Shown: piece after piece, positions 1 through 10,783 of the stretch | Position numbering within the stretch: position 1 is the stretch's first letter | Layout of the letters: each line of letters starts with the position of its first letter | Assembly (NCBI GenBank): GCA_012845835.1 | Contig: JABAKD010000013.1 | Location: 14,159,665 to 14,223,664 of the forward strand | DNA: 64,000 nucleotides | Source of the DNA: Undaria pinnatifida | Lineage: Eukaryota > Sar > Phaeophyceae > Laminariales > Alariaceae | Reading direction: 5' to 3' | The notes under the pieces: model-generated | Database searches by the model: none | The model's input: the letters and a program-made list of their open reading frames with translations, nothing else | What the model was told of the DNA's origin: nothing | Translations under genes and position numbers: made by a program

Positions 1-1070
1 GGAGAAAGGAGAGATTGGTGCACCGCCAGATGAGAGGGCCTGCGCTCGTCGTACTGTAAGCATCGACGACGCTGTCACTCTGTGAAGATGCGCATGTCAA
101 TCCACAAGACAAGGTTCTCGAGCATAGAAGTTGTGAGAGCAACACCGAGGTGGCAGAACGCGTTGGCGCGGCAGGCCTGCATGCTCCACGGGTGTGTTAG
201 CAGGGGAATGCAGCTTGGCGTGAGATCGGCATCTAAAAGGCGGGCCGTGGGGATCGTCTGGACAAGCCAGGGCGGAGGGCATTAGTTTCCGAACGAGGGA
301 GACGCTTCCTATTTCGTCCGTGTAGAAACACCCTTGGTCGACTATAGAACGCACTTCCGATAGCGGTGTCCGTTTGTGAAACGGACTATAGAACGGAAAC
401 TGCCTGGAAGAACCGAGCAACGTCAGCAGAGGTCGTGTAGGATGGTGGCGTCACAAACCGGTTCGGCGCGTTCTTCACGCGCCCAGTCGGTGTCCGAGAA
501 TCTCTTGATAGATTCGAATAACTCGACTTCTGCCATATGTGGACTACTCGGGGAGAGTGACTGGAGTGCTGGCACGTGTCAGCCCGGGGGGGACTAACGA
601 GGTCGCAGCAGGGTTGACCGCATCGGTGACGTGCTGAATCAGCAGAATAGAAACTGGGCCGACGAGGCGCGCGGGCGAAACGCCAAACGCCAAGGCGGTC
701 CGAGGCTGGCGCGGCTGTTGCACCTTGGGAGTTGGTCGTGAGGCTGGGCGTGAGTTTGACGTTTGCGCAAGCTCCGACACCGACGTTTCTTAAGAGCTCC
801 AACCCACCCTAGGTTCACAGTGTTCATGCGAAGGCAGGTGATACGCGGCGGGCGTCGGTCAGTTGTTTTTTTCAATATTCGCCGACTGGCGGGTGAAAAA
901 CAGACGATAAGCAAACATCACTGTCGGATGCAACCATTGGTTGATGCCCGGGTAGGAGTAGGTTCACAGAAGGGCACTCATGATGTACAAGCAGAGAAAG
1001 GGAAATGTATAGAACATCGTTGCCCCGTGGGAGCTCGTAGAAGATGCGCCAGTCAAGCCACGACGGAATA
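1..1070. other. No recognised gene, left edge
   Basis: Several open frames of 60-140 codons overlap here on both strands, but none shows a motif or protein-like composition that I recognise, and no convincing exon pair was found. The stretch is GC-rich compared with the AT-rich DNA that follows. I see no supported feature in it. Confidence 0.5.
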
Positions 1071-1106
1071 GAAATCATCAATATAAAAACATCCATATTG
1101 TATCTG

Positions 1107-1172
1107 TGGAAACACCAACAAATACGGTTACATGAATATCTTGTCACCGAGTACGTGAGCATCCTCAACAGC
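1107..1172 (+). repeat. Inverted-repeat arm, partner at 9.73-9.79 kb
   Basis: The segment starting GGAAACACCAACAAATACGG and running to the GTGAGCATCCTCA motif matches the reverse complement of 9727-9785 with only a few differences and a small gap. The two arms enclose all of Copia-1 and the paired hairpin elements. They may be two copies of one dispersed repeat in opposite orientation, or the ends of a larger composite element. Confidence 0.6.
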
Positions 1173-1199
1173 CCCTCTGCTCCCTGCTCGGTGAACGGG

Positions 1200-1489
1200 T
1201 AACACAGCATTGCTCGTCATACCCCCGTGATTTAAAACAAGATCATCATGCAATCAAATCCAACAGGATACTCAAAACCCAAATACCAGACAAAAATCGA
1301 ACCTCAGATTCAATCCAAATCAGTTGAATATAGTGGTGTTAACCCCAACATCAACCCGGTAATCATCACTCAGCTGCCGTAACTAGGGGCATCCACCCCA
1401 GTAATCAAACAGCCATCAGCTGCTGTTGAATGAAGTAGGGTTGAACCGAGCATATTCCCATAACTCCAACATCTTCTAATAATCAAACT
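1200..1489. other. AT-rich spacer without gene
   Basis: AT-rich sequence with many CA-rich words and no open frame of interest. Nothing beyond low complexity is visible. Confidence 0.4.
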
Positions 1490-1715
1490 CACACCTCAAA
1501 TATCAAAAACAGAATATCATATTCCGTAATAAGAATATCATAATCCAAAAATAGAATGTCAAATCTCAAAACAAATCTGAAAACTCAAAAATAGAGTCTA
1601 TTAACCTCAAAACCAGAACCTCGAAACTCAAAAATAGAATCTCAAATATGAAAAACAGAATTTGAAAACTCAAAAACAGAATCCCAAAGCTTAAAAATGG
1701 AATCTCCAGCTCAAA
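1490..1715. repeat. Degenerate AT-rich tandem repeat
   Basis: The words CTCAAAAATAGAATCTC and AAAACTCAAAAACAGAAT recur every 25-30 bp with substitutions, giving about seven to eight degenerate units. The repeat lies just downstream of the Copia-1 polyprotein (minus strand), where a 3' LTR would be expected. No LTR could be recognised. Confidence 0.6.
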
Positions 1716-1786
1716 TGCAGAAGCCATATATATATGTGTATAGTACGGCGATCTACCGACTCGAAAATCACCCTCTCAGTCCTAAC

Positions 1787-2312
1787 TCAACTCATATTCA
1801 TGACAAAGTTCCCGTGCAAACGGAATGATTCCTTGCTAAGGGGTTTCGTCAAGAAATCAGTGTGCTGGAATTTCGACACACTCTCCCTTTTCGACAAGCT
1901 CTCGCAAGAAGTGGTGACGTACATGCATGTGCTTCAAATTAGAATATGTTACGGGGTTAACCCCCATCTGAATCGCACCGTTGTTGTCCTCAAAAACCTG
2001 GATGCACGGGTCGCCAAAATTGGGCAAAAGAAAACGCCACCCACACAGCAAGAAAAGGGCCTCATCCAAACCTTACGCCATCGCAACATACTCTGCCTCA
2101 CTCGATGAGAGTGCGGTGCATTTCTGCGTCCTAGAAAACCATTGAATGGCGGCACCCCCATACATCATGACTCCACCCGATACAGACTTCCGCTTAGTTT
2201 CATTCGGAGCATAGGCTGCATTCGCGGAAACCAACAGTTCTAGACCACTGCCCCTCTGAAACATAACGCCGTAGCTGCTCGAGGCATTCAAGTACTCCAA
2301 TATCCCTCTCAC
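1787..2312 (-). pseudogene. Copia-1 RNase H remnant
   Basis: The frame 2312-2073 includes SANAAYAPNETKRKSVSGG and ALSSSEAEYVAMA, the two core motifs of Copia RNase H. After a frameshift, 2069-1857 has FEDNNGAIQMG and KHMHVRHHFLRE, and a further shifted frame gives the C-terminal TDFLTKPLS motif ending in a TGA at 1787-1789. Position and motifs fix the 3' end of the polyprotein. Confidence 0.88.
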
Positions 2313-2324
2313 TGCCTTCTTGTG

Positions 2325-3180
2325 CTATTGCTTGGGGGCATGCGCAAACGTCGCCACCGCCCTCACGGTATTCGAGATGTCGGGTCTCATCTGGTTAGCA
2401 AGCCACATCAAAATCCCTACCAGTTCGCGGAATGGTCTCACCCCATCGGGCTCATCCTCGTCAAACCCCTCAAGAAAATCATCAGTCGGAAGTGGGGCGG
2501 TCCTACCTGCGGTCAGGCCAAATTCCCTGACTATCTTATCCGTAAAAGACTTATGTGCGACCGTCAAGAAACCCGCGACCTTGCCTCGGGAATAGTGACA
2601 ACAAGCGTACCATCGTAGTCCGTCAAGGGTATTGATGGGGACAGGTTTTCTCAAGTCCTCGCAAAGTCGGTCACATCTCTCTTTACGGCCTGCCACGAAT
2701 ACGCCATCGACGTGCACCATTGCAATAACGGAAGCAGACCCTGCTTCGGTTAATCTACAAACCCAGGGATCCGCAAGGCCCTGTTCAAAACGAAGACTCT
2801 TCAGACGGGTGACTAGCTGTTTGTGCCAAGACGTCGACGCTTGCTTCAGACCGCAGAGACTGCGATTAAGGCGTAGTATTTTTCCAGATCAAGCTCCAAA
2901 GCCTTTTGGCATACGCATCAAACCCACCTTGTCGTTCAGCTCGGCCTGAGCAAACGCCTGTTGTACATCCAAATGACATAGATATAATTGCAACTTGCAT
3001 GTAACAGCAGCCATCAAACGAATGCAAAGCGCGGCGGGGGTTGGGGCAAAAGTCTCATTGTAGTCAACTCGCAGACGTTGGCTAAATCCTCTAGCTACCA
3101 GTCGCGCTTTCGCCTTTACTACCTTACGGGTTTCATCTGACTTCCACGCGAAGACCCACTTGGCATATACCACGTTCAAA
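2325..3180 (-). pseudogene. Copia-1 reverse transcriptase remnant
   Basis: Two frames carry the RVT_2 domain. The first (3179-2889) has KARLVARGFSQR and motif A as LCHLDVQQAFAQAEL. The second (2720-2325) begins in the catalytic box but reads VHVDGVFVAG, so the YVDD motif has become HVDG. It continues to YxxxVGxLMWLANQMRPDI-type sequence. The segment 2,720-2,890 between them is frameshifted. The enzyme would be dead. Confidence 0.88.
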
Positions 3181-3829
3181 CCTTTTAGCTGCTAGGCTAC
3201 TCCGAACGTTTCCGCCCCTTCAAGCCCAGACAGCTCATGATTGATCACATACACCCAGTTTGTACTGTACTCTGAGCCCATAGCCTCTTGGTATGTCACG
3301 GGTTCCCACAGCTCGCTTGCCTGGCAGATTGTTAGGGGAGGGGGGCTGTTGGGTGGGCGCTGGTCGTGGAGGCATGGTCAGCTGGCCCCGCAGCTGTCGT
3401 CGCTTTGTGGTATGCTCTTGTTCTCGCGCGTGTTTGTCCCGGTTGCAAGAACTCGTTGCCTGGGGAACCCTCGTCAATCTGAGGGTTTTATTCGGTCGCC
3501 GGTGGGGATGGCGGAGATCTCACTCCGCGGCGGCGCCACCATCAGTGATGCCGGCATCACTACCGGCGTCATCACTGATGGCACCTTTGCCATCACCGGC
3601 GTTACCGGCAGCACCGGTTACATCTGCGGCACCGGCGGCACGTACCAGACGTGCCAACCGGCCTCCCACGCCTCCGGTTCGGCAGCCGTCCCGGTGTCCA
3701 GCCCAGCCGCGATGATCGGCACGCGCTCCATCTCCCAGGCGACGTCCTGCGTGTCGCTTGTTAGGCCAGATGACGTGAGGCCCTTGACGGAGTCCCGCGG
3801 GTGATTCCGCTCCCTGTTGAGGCAGAAGC

Positions 3830-4640
3830 ACCTCTCTACCTTGAGCTGCAACCTGTTGGCGCGTTGAACGCGGCGGAACCCAGGCTGCATGAACGTGAGG
3901 GTGTTCGCCGGCGGCAGTTTCCCAAAATAAACTGAGTACGGCGACTTGCAGCCGGCGTTTGCCGTGGTCGCGGTGGTGTTAAGGTAGCTGTTCATATAGA
4001 TGGCCGCTTCCACCCTAAAACGGACGAAGTCCGGGAGATGCCCGGGGAACAGCCGGGGGGGCTCAATGAAAGCGGCCACGCCGCCTTCCTGGATCAAGTC
4101 GAGCCCGCGCTCGACCACACCATTGTGCTTCAGCCCATTTACCCCCGTGTACTCATGGCGGATGGTCTTATCCCTGCAGATCGTCGCGAACATCTCATTC
4201 GTGAATTCTGCTCCGTTGCCCGTTCGGAGGCATTTGACGGCGTCACCGACGTCAGCCAGGAATTTCGTCATTGCCGCGGCCACGTCGACCGCACTCGCTC
4301 TCCTGAGGGATTGGATCCATCTCATGCGCGTCCTGTCACCCTTGAACAGGATTAGGTACAGAGCCCCATCAGCAGAAGAGATTTTCCTGGAGCCGGCAAG
4401 GTCAACCAAAACGCGCTACAGGGGTTGGGTCATCCGAGACGAAGTCGCCGTCGGCAACGACGCACGACTACCCTTCATCTGTACGCACCCACTACAGGTA
4501 AGCAGGGTCTCCGCCAGCTTGATGTGATGCTGCTTGGTCGTCTCGCGTACAAGGCCTTCATGGGCGTGGGCGTTGCACACATGGAAAACTTTGATGTCCA
4601 CTTTCTTAAAACGTCGAACGGTGGGGACGAGCATGGCAGC
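3830..4640 (-). pseudogene. Copia-1 GAG-pre-integrase and integrase
   Basis: The GAG-pre-integrase zinc region is seen as VFHVCNAHAHEGLV followed by TCSGCVQMKGSR (about 4,600-4,450). The integrase core begins MVDLAGSRKISSADG at 4409. The first Asp is present, and the Glu lies in NGVVERGL, but the central Asp position reads RTGNGAEF, so the second catalytic Asp is replaced. The C-terminal part with YMNSYLNTTATTANAGCKSP (about 4,000) resembles the Copia integrase tail. A stop separates the two modules near 4,412. Confidence 0.85.
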
Positions 4641-4699
4641 AGCAATCGCCAGGCGTAACGCGGAGGGGGGGGGGGGGGGGGGTTCTACCGGGGGTTTGG

Positions 4700-5845
4700 T
4701 CTGCGATGGTACTGAGGCAACATGCACCATCGGGGAGGAAACAGGGGGGAAAGCCTCTACCGCTACTGCAGAATCTATTGCTGCCCCCACCCCCGGCGCC
4801 GGTGGCATGGGTGATAGCGCCGGCGTCCTCACCGGCGGCACCACCTCAGATACCGGCGTACGGGCGTTCAACGGGGAGCACACTGCCGCTTCTGATCGGT
4901 CTACAGATACCATCACCCCCGGTGACGGTGGCATGGATTGAAACGACGGCGTCCTCACCGGCGGTATTACCACAGGTAACGGCGCGCGGGGGAGAGGGGA
5001 GGGGGGTTAGATGTACCGACCCGTGACAAAAATGGGGGGGGTCTCTACTGCTCCTGCAGTGCCTATGGCTGCCCCCGCCGGTGGCACGCGTAGCAGCGTC
5101 GGCGTCCTCGCCGGCGGCACCCCCTTAGACACCGGCGGATGGGGGTTACACGGGGGGTCCTCTGTCGATACCGATTGGCCTACCGTTACCATCACCCCCG
5201 ACGACGGTGGCATGGGTTGAAGCGCCAGCGTCCTCACCGGCGGAACCACCGCAGGTACCGGCGCACGGGGGGGTTACATTGGGAGTTCTCTATCGCTACT
5301 GATCGGTCTATCGCCACTTCCGGCGACAGTGGCATGGGTTGAAACGTCGGCGTCCTCATCGGCGGCATCACCACAGGTACCGACCCACGGGGGGGACGAG
5401 GGGGGCGGTAACACGGGGAGTTCTCTTTCTCTACTGATCGACCTACAGCTACCATCACCCCAAGCAACGGTGGCATGGGTTGAAGCGCCGGCATCCTCAC
5501 CGGCGGCATCACCACAGGCACCGGCGCACGGGGGGGCGGTACTCCACCTCTACTGATCGCCCTACCGCTATGATCACCCCCGGCAACGGTGGCATGGGGT
5601 GAAACGCCGGCGTCCTCACCGATGGCATCACCACAGGTACCGGCGCCGCACGGGGAGGTGGAGGGGGGGCGGTTACGCGGGCAGTTCTCTGCCGCTACTG
5701 ATCTGTCTACCGCTACCATCACCCCCGGCAACGGTGGCATGGGTTGAAACGCCGGCGTCCTAGCCGGCGGCATCACCACAGGTACCGGCGCACGGGGGGG
5801 GAACGGGAGGGTTAGCAGGGCCGTCAACGCCGGTGCGCCAACCAT
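4700..5845 (-). repeat. Pro-rich coding minisatellite in Copia-1
   Basis: Eight copies of a unit containing CGGCGTCCTCACCGGCGGCA (plus strand) recur at about 4823, 4948, 5099, 5229, 5347, 5489, 5607 and 5754, spaced 118-151 bp. On the minus strand they translate to repeats of the type VxPPxRTPxxQPMPPxPGVMVAVDRSV. They sit between protease and GAG-pre-integrase. Unit-length variation comes from G-runs, which also break the frame. A poly-G run at about 4665-4682 marks the left end. Confidence 0.85.
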
Positions 5846-5999
5846 ATGGTATCGGGGAAGGAGGGGGGGGGTTGAGGCGCGTTGCGTCTAGGCGAGAACC
5901 AAATCTATCCTCCGGAAACGTTAGACGGCCACCCAACAGGTAGACACCTGTCGCATGGACGATGAGTTTTTGATTAGTCTGGACAGTGTGCAGTGAAGG

Positions 6000-6245
6000 C
6001 AATGGCAGAAACGTACGATACACTCTAAAGGGTCACGCGTACGTCTTCGTTGCTGTGAACGACCACGTCCAAGCTCTCTACGTACTCTACTGCTTGGGGC
6101 GTACCGTCGCCAATGTACACTGTAACGTTCCCGGGGGGAGCGGGGCGCAAGTTGTCCAGCGTGTGATTGTTTGGGGCCATGCGGTTTGTCGACCTATTGT
6201 AGGCTACCCAACTATCACCTCTCTACCAAAAGTCTCACTCTGACT
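6000..6245 (-). pseudogene. Copia-1 protease remnant
   Basis: The minus-strand frame contains STNRMAPNNHTLDNL followed by VYIGDGTPQAVE, which matches the segment after the active site in Copia aspartic proteases. The D-S/T-G-A catalytic box is not recognisable and an in-frame stop follows. A later piece (LHTVQTNQKLIVHATG, about 5,975-5,930) continues the domain in another frame. Processing activity must be lost. Confidence 0.65.
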
Positions 6246-6324
6246 ACCCTCCACTAACTCACGACCCATAGTCAGATTGTGTCGTCAAGACATGTGACGA
6301 CTCGTTGGAGAGGGAGCACTGCCG

Positions 6325-6690
6325 CAGCCGTTGTTGTTGCTGTTGCTGCACGTGCTGCTGCGGTTTTGTTGCTGGTACTGCTGCATCTCGTACTGTTGCT
6401 CCCTCTGCTGCTGGTAGTGCTGTACCGAGTGCGGGTGCTGCCGCTGCTGCTCAAGACGCTGGTGTTGTTCGAGATTTTGCTGCTGCTGTTGCTGGTGGTA
6501 CTGTTGTTGCTGTTGCTGTTGGTACTGCTGTACCTCGTACTGCTGTAGCCGCTGATGGTCAAATTGTTGTTGTTGCTCGTGGTTTTTCTGCTGCTGTTGT
6601 TGCTCGTGGTACTGCTGCTCTTGCTGTTTCTGCATGTGGTATTGCTGCTGTTGTTGCTGTTGCTGCTGCTGTTGCACCTCTTGGTGGGGA
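6325..6690 (-). repeat. CAG/CAA-type microsatellite in Copia-1
   Basis: On the plus strand this is an imperfect (CTG/TTG)n tract. On the minus strand one frame reads as long Gln runs broken by His, Tyr and Glu, another as Ser/Asn-rich sequence. It lies directly after the gag zinc knuckle, so the ancestral polyprotein probably had a low-complexity Q-rich segment here that later expanded. Confidence 0.85.
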
Positions 6691-6829
6691 GTGGGAGCGG
6701 GGTTGTCGAGCAGCGGTGTGGCACTTGTCGCCACGTGGCTATGGTTAGCGTGCATATGGTTAAGGTGCACGATTTACGGAGGGTTGGGATCGTCGTTGAG
6801 ACGACGATGGAGTTACACTTATTCATGAA

Positions 6830-7625
6830 ATGACCGAACAGGCCGCATCTGAAGCAAAGTGGACAAGGATCTGTTTGGTGGACACCCTGCTCATTTTCTT
6901 GCGGTAGGCGTAGGTTGGGGGGGTACCAGACTGCATTATACAGGAGGTCAGTACCCGGGAGGTGTCCTTCGGGTCTTGCGTCATACACCTGCGACCACGC
7001 CTGGCGACCGCCGCCGCTGCCGTCACCCCTGCCGCCGCCACCGCTGTCATCCCTGCCACCGCCGCCGTCGCGGCCGCCGCCACCGCCGTAGCCATCACCA
7101 ACACTGCCGCTACCGCGCCCGTACCCGCGGCCGCCGTGAACACCATGATTGCGGCCACCGTCAGAGCCGCCGCTATTTCCGCCGCCACCACCGTTAGCGT
7201 GCGTGTCCTGCTTTTGCCTTTTATTCTTTTCGTTGCCCTCATCCCAGCCCTGACCTTGCTGCTGTTGCTGCCCATTACCGCCCTTCCTTAGGCCAGCCCA
7301 GTCGTCCTGGTGGTGACCAGGCACGGGGAAATTCCCGCGTCCGCCAGTCGCGATCAGGACGTGGGCTGAGCAGCCTTCCTTCGCTCCTTCGTCTCCCGGT
7401 GGGTGGTGCGCACTCGGTCTTCGATGTGCGTTAAAGTCAAGCTGGATGTGTTCTGGAGTAATTTCGTATCGAGCGCATAGTCCGACGAAAAGCATTGCAT
7501 AACGTGGAGGTTTGCCTCTTGGTCAGACTTAGTAATGCCTGCTTCAGCCAGCTTCTTCATTATTGTACTCATCCTCTCAAAGTAAAGGGCAGGTGCCGCC
7601 CCGTCGGCCTCTTGACGTTGGTGTA
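6830..7625 (-). pseudogene. Copia-1 gag remnant with CCHC zinc knuckle
   Basis: The segment MSTIMKKLAEAGITKSD and its continuation (about 7572-7354) resembles the UBN2/gag-polypeptide region of Copia elements. A piece with YLREYTNVKRP lies upstream in another frame, so a frameshift separates them near 7575. After a Gly/Asn/Gln-rich linker comes CFRCGLFGHFMNKC at about 6,850, a perfect C-X2-C-X4-H-X4-C nucleic-acid-binding knuckle. Gag would package the element RNA. The Gly-rich linker (7,000-7,250) is encoded by GCC/GCCGCC-type simple repeats, which may be expanded. Confidence 0.8.
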
Positions 7626-7800
7626 TTCACGCAGGTATGCCTGCTTGTCCAAGTCGTCACAGGGGACATGAGTGCTTCTCTCTGCCAAACTGAAAATTTA
7701 ACTCTTCCCTGCTTTTGGCGCTCGGGCCCTGAAAACAATAGAATTTTCTGTCACCTTGAACGCACCTTCGCAGGTGTTCGAGACAGCCCAAGACGTTATC

Positions 7801-8289
7801 TGCTTCGTTCAGGTAAATAAACTACCTGCCTTATCGTTTATAGTTTGGGTGCGGGCTCACCAAGACCTATCCTAAAGGTTCCTGGTTGGATACGCTCCCC
7901 ATATTGCTGTGAGCCCATACCTTCTCCTCCGTGTGTGAGCCTTTTCTGTTCTGCTCTCTCTGAGCGCTCTCTCTAAAATGGTGTAGCGGGCGTGTTTGGC
8001 GCCAGTTGGTGGCACAGGGGGAAACGCCATATAGTACGCACTTTAATGTAGGAAGCGCTCATTGACCAATGACCGTCAAGTGGTGCGAAACGACTCAGGT
8101 ATGCAGTTTTCTGCCTCACGCCCGTGTTCGACAAAATTACTTAGAACATACTAATATTTGAATCAAATGTTTTGTTCGCTAACCAATGACGGTGAGGTGG
8201 TGCTATAGTCTAAGCATATCCAGTATGATACGGTTTGTGTCTTCTTATTCGACGACTTGTATCAAAACGTCGTGTTACGGTATTGCCCC
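7801..8289. other. Spacer upstream of Copia-1
   Basis: No coding signal. A short direct similarity (AACCAATGACGGT-type words at about 8065 and 8180) is visible, but no LTR matching the other side of Copia-1. Confidence 0.4.
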
Positions 8290-8545
8290 TGGAAGCCTGA
8301 CAAGGCGTAAGGTCTAGGATACGGAAATTATATAAAAGGGTTTCACATGCCTTGAAGGCATGTGCGCATAAGAAAAAGGGGGTGATGGACTCAACGCGTT
8401 AAGCGTTTAGTTCTATCCGTGGCTTGTGGGACTATCGCAAGGGCTTATCTAACAAGTGAGTGGCGAATGTGGGACCTGCCTAGTAGAGAGATCTGCCAAG
8501 AGGGTGGCTTGTGTCTGTAACAGTCCCTAATCTTATAAAACATGG
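8283..8545 (+). repeat. Hairpin-bearing repeat, copy A
   Basis: This segment shares an ordered set of words with copy B at 9,036-9,310: AAGGCGTAA, TAGGATAC, the hairpin CATGCCTTGAAGGCATG, the hairpin AACGC-loop-GCGTT, TTCTATCCGTGGCTTG, GCTTATCTAAC, CCTAGTAG and AGAGGGTGGC(T/C)TGTGTCTGTAA. Hairpin stems are kept while loops and linkers differ, as expected for a structured RNA or for a non-autonomous element with terminal hairpins. No known RNA family was recognised; tRNA, 5S, 5.8S and hammerhead signatures are absent. Confidence 0.7.
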
Positions 8546-9035
8546 CGTGGTCGGCAGGAAATTCGCCCCCGCAGGGTCAAGAATGATGTCCGCGCGCGAG
8601 TTGGGTTTCGCAAGTAGCGTTCTGATACCTTTTCGCGACCGCTCGGGGTTTTGCTCGTAAGGTTTTCACCCACCCCGCCTTCGACCCCAGCGTTTTTGAT
8701 TTTTTCTGTTCTCGATAGTTCCCGTTTTCCTTTATGTTTCTTTTAGTCTAAATACCCTCGTCAATCTTCGGAAAGCGATAGCGTTCGCGCCTGTCGATCC
8801 CGCCATTCGCTGGGGTTTTCTGTAGTGCGTTTCCCGTCTTCCGTTCTCCGTTTGTGTTTTTTCTGCTTTATCATTTTTCCTAGGGCTTCGTAGCTTCGCA
8901 AGGTACAGAGGTGTGGAAATGGGTTTGGATAGCCGCATCTCCGAGTCATGTTATAGATTGTCGGACCGCTGCTTCCCTGAATCTTCCAAACTTCTGCATA
9001 TTTGGCTAGTCAGGGTGGGCTAGTGCTATGCTATT
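8546..9035. other. Spacer between hairpin repeats
   Basis: T- and C-rich DNA without a supported gene. The minus-strand frames 8732-8949 have no recognisable motif. Confidence 0.4.
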
Positions 9036-9310
9036 GCCCTGGGAGCCTAACAAGGCGTAAAAATTAGGATACAAAAATTTGATGAAAGGATTTTACATGC
9101 CTTTGAAGGCATATGCGTATAGAAAAAAGGGGACGGTCCATTTACTGCTTGGACCCGCAACGCCTTGAGCGTTGTGTTCTATCCGTGGCTTGGCGGACTA
9201 GTCTAATACTCGAGCTTATCTAACACAAGTGAATGGCCAATGTGGTACGTACCTAGTAGGGATGCCTGCAAGAGGGTGGCCTGTGTCTGTAAAAAACCCT
9301 GATCATATAG
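9036..9310 (+). repeat. Hairpin-bearing repeat, copy B
   Basis: This is the diverged second copy of the element at 8,283, about 750 bp downstream in the same orientation. It has an extra stem, GGTCC paired with GGACC across an 11-base loop (about 9,134-9,155), in the place where copy A has only GATGGACTC. The remaining hairpins and the 3' block ending GTGTCTGTAA align with copy A. Confidence 0.7.
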
Positions 9311-9726
9311 TCTAGTCTAGACTAATTATTACTTAGTACTATTTAAATATGTTTTCTTAATATGTTCATGTAAACATTTTGACTGAAGTACTCAGAGTAC
9401 ACTCGCGATTTCCTTTGAAATAGGCACACCCCATGGTTACGTCTTCTGTCTAAGCTTAGCTGATTGTAAATATAATTTGTTCTCGCCCACTACTGTCGAC
9501 GCTGGTCAACAACCACTTTATGTGACGATAGCCCTTCCACCTCAAAACAAGTTTAAGTCACGGCCAACCCGCGTCGTGTCCTACGTGACTAGTGAATGGA
9601 GAGGGCATCCTCGAAGGCACGAAGTCCATCGATGCACCACGGGTACATAATAATAAGTTGCTCGTGGTATCACACACTCTTCGCCCAAAGCCGCATTTAT
9701 TTGTTACATGTCGAACAGATTGATGA

Positions 9727-9785
9727 GGATGCTCACGTACCCTGTCTCGAGACATACATGTAACCGTATTTGTTGGGGTTTCCAA
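9727..9785 (-). repeat. Inverted-repeat arm, partner at 1.1 kb
   Basis: The reverse complement contains CCAACAAATACGGTTACATG and then GGGTACGTGAGCATCCTCA, matching the arm at 1107-1172. Confidence 0.6.
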
Positions 9786-10328
9786 CTTAGCAGCACCTGC
9801 TGGTCGAGGCCCAGCAAGACATCTGGTTCACGGATGAGCAATTGATAGTAGATTTTTATCGAGTTTTAGGCACGATGCAAGGTCTAGAGGGACCAACATT
9901 GCCATGCGAAAACGCTGCACGGACAGAGGTTACAGGGACGACAGCTGGATCGATGGCCAACATATCCGGGGCAGAGACCACGGGCGAGGCCGGTAGCGCA
10001 AGAGCCTGCGTTACCAATCTCCGCCAGTCCGAAGTAGATACCCTAGGTTGACACCTATCAAGTACGGGTTCACCTACAGTATAGGGATATGGGAAAGTAT
10101 TACAATGTCAAGTTGGTTTGGTGTCCAGGTGGAAAATATCATTTTCTCAGGAACTTGGATGACATAGACTTATGTGTTCAGGAAAACTCTATAGCAGGAT
10201 CTGACGCCAGCTCATGCACACATGTTATGCGGACACCGCCGACAAGGTTGTGATGAACGGAGGATAGAACCTTACCAGGTACCTGGTACAAACAAACGTT
10301 CACCTTGGGTAGAGATGGCGTGTACATT
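9786..10328. other. Spacer before Copia-2, possible coding fragment
   Basis: The plus frame from about 9,815 to 10,051 reads IWFTDEQLIVDFYRVLGTMQ and continues to a TGA at 10,049. It looks somewhat protein-like but matches no family I know; it may be a transposon remnant. At 10,273-10,288 there is a perfect 16-bp palindrome, TACCAGGTACCTGGTA. Confidence 0.35.
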
Positions 10329-10783
10329 TGTTATGGAAATGTTGACACATGTCCAGCACTAGTCAATGTTCAGTAGCATTGCTCTCGTGTGTATCATAGA
10401 TCTCATATGCGTTGGTTGACATGTAACGTATGCGGAAGAATTAGACTACTACTATTGTATTTGTAGCATGCCATGCCGAGGAGTTACTGCTGTTGTAGTG
10501 TTCTCTCGTAGGAGGCTCTTCGACCTCACTCTTTTTCGCTCTCTGGATCGCTATGGTATCCTCTTAGCTGTCCTATTGTCTCTGGGAAGCTACCATCGTC
10601 TGGACTCCTGTATTCTCTGTGGTTGATATCTGTGTGTGCGCATGTTTGTAACACCACGCCATCGTCTCCACTGCACCAAATTATCTTCTACTTCTCAGTT
10701 ACCCACTCGCAGTGTCGCCATGTCGATTAACGTCGAGGACACAGCCTCTTGTCACCGTGTCAAGGGTGTCCACCAGAATATCA
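10329..10783 (+). repeat. Copia-2 5' LTR
   Basis: Begins TGTTATGGAAATGTTGACAC and ends CACCAGAATATCA. It shares with the 3' LTR long blocks such as GTGTTCTCTCGTAGGAGG and GTCTCTGGGAAGCTACCATC. It would hold the promoter, but no obvious TATA box was found. Confidence 0.9.

Larger units (their letters stand above)
1787..7800 (-). mobile_element. Copia-1: decayed Ty1/Copia retrotransposon
   Basis: Read on the minus strand, the order is gag with a CCHC knuckle, a poly-Gln tract, a protease-like segment, a Pro-rich minisatellite, GAG-pre-integrase/integrase, reverse transcriptase and RNase H. Integrase before RT is diagnostic of Ty1/Copia. The reading frame is broken by frameshifts and stops in every domain, and key residues are lost, so the element cannot be autonomous. 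No flanking LTR pair was found: candidate flanks at 1.2-1.8 kb and 7.8-8.3 kb do not resemble each other. The poly-Gln and Pro-rich insertions between gag and integrase are unusual for the superfamily. Confidence 0.9.

Noticed and set aside
1787..7800. LTRs for Copia-1
   Set aside because: The flanks at 1.2-1.8 kb and 7.8-8.3 kb show no direct similarity by eye; the 65-bp match at 1.1 and 9.75 kb is inverted, not direct.
8290..9310. Group I intron, hammerhead or rRNA fragment
   Set aside because: ATCCGTGGCT vaguely recalls a group I core word, but the other core elements, the CUGAUGA/GAAA hammerhead boxes and rRNA signatures were not found.
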